DNA from: an uncultured Alphaproteobacteria bacterium
GTDB lineage: Bacteria; Pseudomonadota; Alphaproteobacteria; Rs-D84
Direction: 5' to 3'
DNA: 64,000 bases
Assembly: GCA_944389515.1 (NCBI GenBank)
Contig: CALXMQ010000001.1
Coordinates: 71,079-135,078, forward strand
Position 1 is the stretch's first letter; each line of letters opens with the position of its first letter. Under the pieces are notes generated by a model, which had not been told where the DNA came from, did not search any database, and saw only the letters and a program-made list of their open reading frames with translations. The translations under genes and the position numbers were made by a program. Below are positions 62,720 to 64,000 of the stretch, piece after piece.

Positions 62720-63190
62720 ATGAAAAAGTTTTTATTATTTGTTTTGGCAATCGTGGTGTCTTTCTTGCCGGGCATTATTGGGATGTTGTTTTCGCCAGAC
62801 GGGGCGTCTGATTTGTGGTATAATGCGCTGAACAAGCCATGGTTGACCCCAGACGGGTGGGTGTTTGCAGTCGTTTGGCCGATATTATATTTTATATTAG
62901 GTATTGCGTTATATTTGATAATTGTTGATAAAACACGTTACAGCAAAGCGATGCCGTATGGTGCGTTCGCAGCGCATGTGGTCTTGAACGCGTTGTGGTC
63001 TTATTTGTTCTTTGGATTAAATATGATGGGCGCAGGTTTAATTGTGTTGTTGGTGTTGATTGGGGTGACAATATGGATGATGCGCGCATTTCGCCCAATC
63101 AGTCGGACTGCATATTATTTGGTGTGGCCGTATTTAGTATGGTTGTTGTTCGCGTTATATTTGAACGGTTCAATATTGTTTTTGAATTAA
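62720..63190 (+). CDS. tspO: TspO/MBR family tryptophan-rich sensory protein
   Basis: 156 residues with five helices. The signature WYNALNKPWLTPDGWVFAVVWPILY near 34-58, then LNALWSYLFFGLNMMGAGLIVL, AFRPISRTAYYLVWPYLVWLLFALYLN match TspO. Members bind porphyrins and cholesterol-like ligands and affect tetrapyrrole metabolism or stress responses. The downstream terminator is at 63189-63216. Confidence 0.93.
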   Translation: MKKFLLFVLAIVVSFLPGIIGMLFSPDGASDLWYNALNKPWLTPDGWVFAVVWPILYFILGIALYLIIVDKTRYSKAMPYGAFAAHVVLNALWSYLFFGLNMMGAGLIVLLVLIGVTIWMMRAFRPISRTAYYLVWPYLVWLLFALYLNGSILFLN

Positions 63191-63216
63191 AAAATCCGCC
63201 ATTGTGCGGATTTTTT
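63189..63216. terminator. Bidirectional terminator between tspO and the ftsB-like gene
   Basis: AAAATCCGC CATT GTGCGGATTTTTT. Confidence 0.8.
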
Positions 63217-63550
63217 ATATTTTCAAAATCTTGAAATCTGGGTCGCCAACGTTCAAATATTTCAACCCCAGTTCTTCGACATAATCAGAACTGTATCCCT
63301 GTAATAATTCAATATGGCGACGAATTGCGCGTAATTCTGATTGTTCAGATGCCAGTTGTTCTTGTTCCCCATGCAGACGCCACACGTTTATTACCAATCG
63401 TTGTACGTTTACGTCACCCCAAAACATGCGAACAAACATAAATAGTGCCAGCGCAGTCATGATGATACCCAGTTTGCCGTACATCCCGTCAGACCATGCG
63501 CGTTGCAGAAACCCAAAGAAATTTTTGATTTTTTCCTTCATCGGTGGCAT
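63215..63550 (-). CDS. ftsB: FtsB/DivIC-like septum formation protein
   Basis: 111 residues. One transmembrane helix (about 25-43, KLGIIMTALALFMFVRMFWG), then a coiled coil (VWRLHGEQEQLASEQSEL, RAIRRHIELLQG) and a short GLKYLNVGDPD segment, the topology and size of FtsB/DivIC, which links FtsQ and FtsL at the division site. The start could also be the ATG 9 nt inside. It is divergent from the dihydrouridine synthase gene by 10 bp. Confidence 0.75.
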   Translation of the reverse strand: MPPMKEKIKNFFGFLQRAWSDGMYGKLGIIMTALALFMFVRMFWGDVNVQRLVINVWRLHGEQEQLASEQSELRAIRRHIELLQGYSSDYVEELGLKYLNVGDPDFKILKI

Positions 63551-63560
63551 TATATCACAA

Positions 63561-64000
63561 ATGTTTAGTGATAATCAAATTTTTGGTGCGCCATTGGCCG
63601 GCATTACGGATAAACCGTTTCGCCGTATTATTCGTATGTTTTCCCCAAATGCGCCGTTATATACAGAAATGATTTCGTGTCATTCATTGGTTGGTGCACA
63701 TAAAAATTGTTTACGGAATTTTGACCGATATGATGATGAAGGTAATATTGGCGCACAAATTTTTGGTGCAGATGCAAAACTGATGGGGGATGCGGCCCGG
63801 ATATTACAAGATTCTGGGGCGGCATGGATTGATATAAATATGGGGTGTCCTGTGCCAAAGGTTGCCACACGCAGTGGTGCAGGGGCAAATTTAATGCGCG
63901 ACCATAAATTGGCGGAAAAAATTATGCGTGCTGTTGTTGGGGCGGTACAAATACCTGTGTCAATAAAAACAAGACTGGGGTGGGATGATGCACATCGGGA
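63561..64000 (+). CDS. dus: tRNA-dihydrouridine synthase (partial, runs off the right edge)
   Basis: 146 codons are present from ATG 63561 to the edge. The FMN-binding Dus pattern is clear: APLAGITDKPFRRI, TEMISCHSLVG, IGAQIFGAD, the INMGCPVPKV motif with catalytic Cys, GAGANLMRD, and VSIKTRLGWDD. DusB-type is most likely; the C-terminus that would decide is outside the window. Confidence 0.92.
   Translation, partial: MFSDNQIFGAPLAGITDKPFRRIIRMFSPNAPLYTEMISCHSLVGAHKNCLRNFDRYDDEGNIGAQIFGADAKLMGDAARILQDSGAAWIDINMGCPVPKVATRSGAGANLMRDHKLAEKIMRAVVGAVQIPVSIKTRLGWDDAHR

Overview
The window reads as chromosome from an uncultured, host-associated, anaerobic alphaproteobacterium with AT-rich codon use. 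That assignment is inference. It rests on a one-piece pyruvate:ferredoxin oxidoreductase next to alphaproteobacterial-type BamE, BamD, LptB/LptC, CarD, RlpA and an FtsB-like protein, an outer-membrane barrel autotransporter, and an unusually large set of small cysteine-rich exported proteins. The standard genetic code fits throughout.

Layout. 1-11.4 kb: PFOR, BamE, CarD, LptCB, two divergent cysteine-rich exported paralogues and an OmpA-family lipoprotein. 11.5-14.8 kb: a 47-codon gene, a patch of mobile-element and gene debris (TnpA relic, a 120-bp exact copy of part of rfbD, a VTT-protein relic), then two two-gene cassettes of exported cysteine-rich proteins, each behind a structured leader RNA. 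14.8-29.6 kb: enolase, a 1660-residue autotransporter, SSB, Rho, more exported proteins, a spanin-like overlapping gene pair and an arginase-family enzyme. 29.7-47.8 kb: an accessory island behind tRNA-Pro holding an OLD-type nuclease, a large serine recombinase plus the relic of a second one, a complete DpnII-type (GATC) restriction-modification operon, a KAP NTPase, a DUF262 protein and a complete type II-C CRISPR-Cas locus (tracrRNA, compact 976-residue Cas9, Cas1, Cas2, 22 repeats) that runs straight into a truncated phage-type gene. 47.8-64 kb: rfbDC, tRNA-Arg(ACG), thymidine kinase, HtpX, an Smr protein, a four-gene exported-protein operon, BamD, MurJ, RlpA, an XRE regulator, an Ogt-like protein, tRNA-Arg(TCT) beside a 131-bp duplication, TspO, an FtsB-like protein and the start of a dihydrouridine synthase.

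Most noteworthy. (1) A structured RNA of about 105 nt occurs three times (12477-12583, 13660-13764, and 60084-60185 on the minus strand). Its three stems covary, its hairpin loop is conserved as GAATAT...AATAA, and each copy ends in an intrinsic terminator whose ascending arm shares bases with the outer stem. This is the architecture of a transcription-attenuating riboregulator, and I do not recognise the class. (2) A second leader type, with a GCYGAA start and long inverted arms, precedes three or four other exported-protein genes. Terminator-like hairpins ahead of exported cysteine-rich genes are a recurring theme, which suggests conditional expression of a variable surface or secreted protein repertoire. 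(3) Each CRISPR repeat carries its own extended -10 promoter. All functional statements come from reading the sequence; no database or folding search was run.
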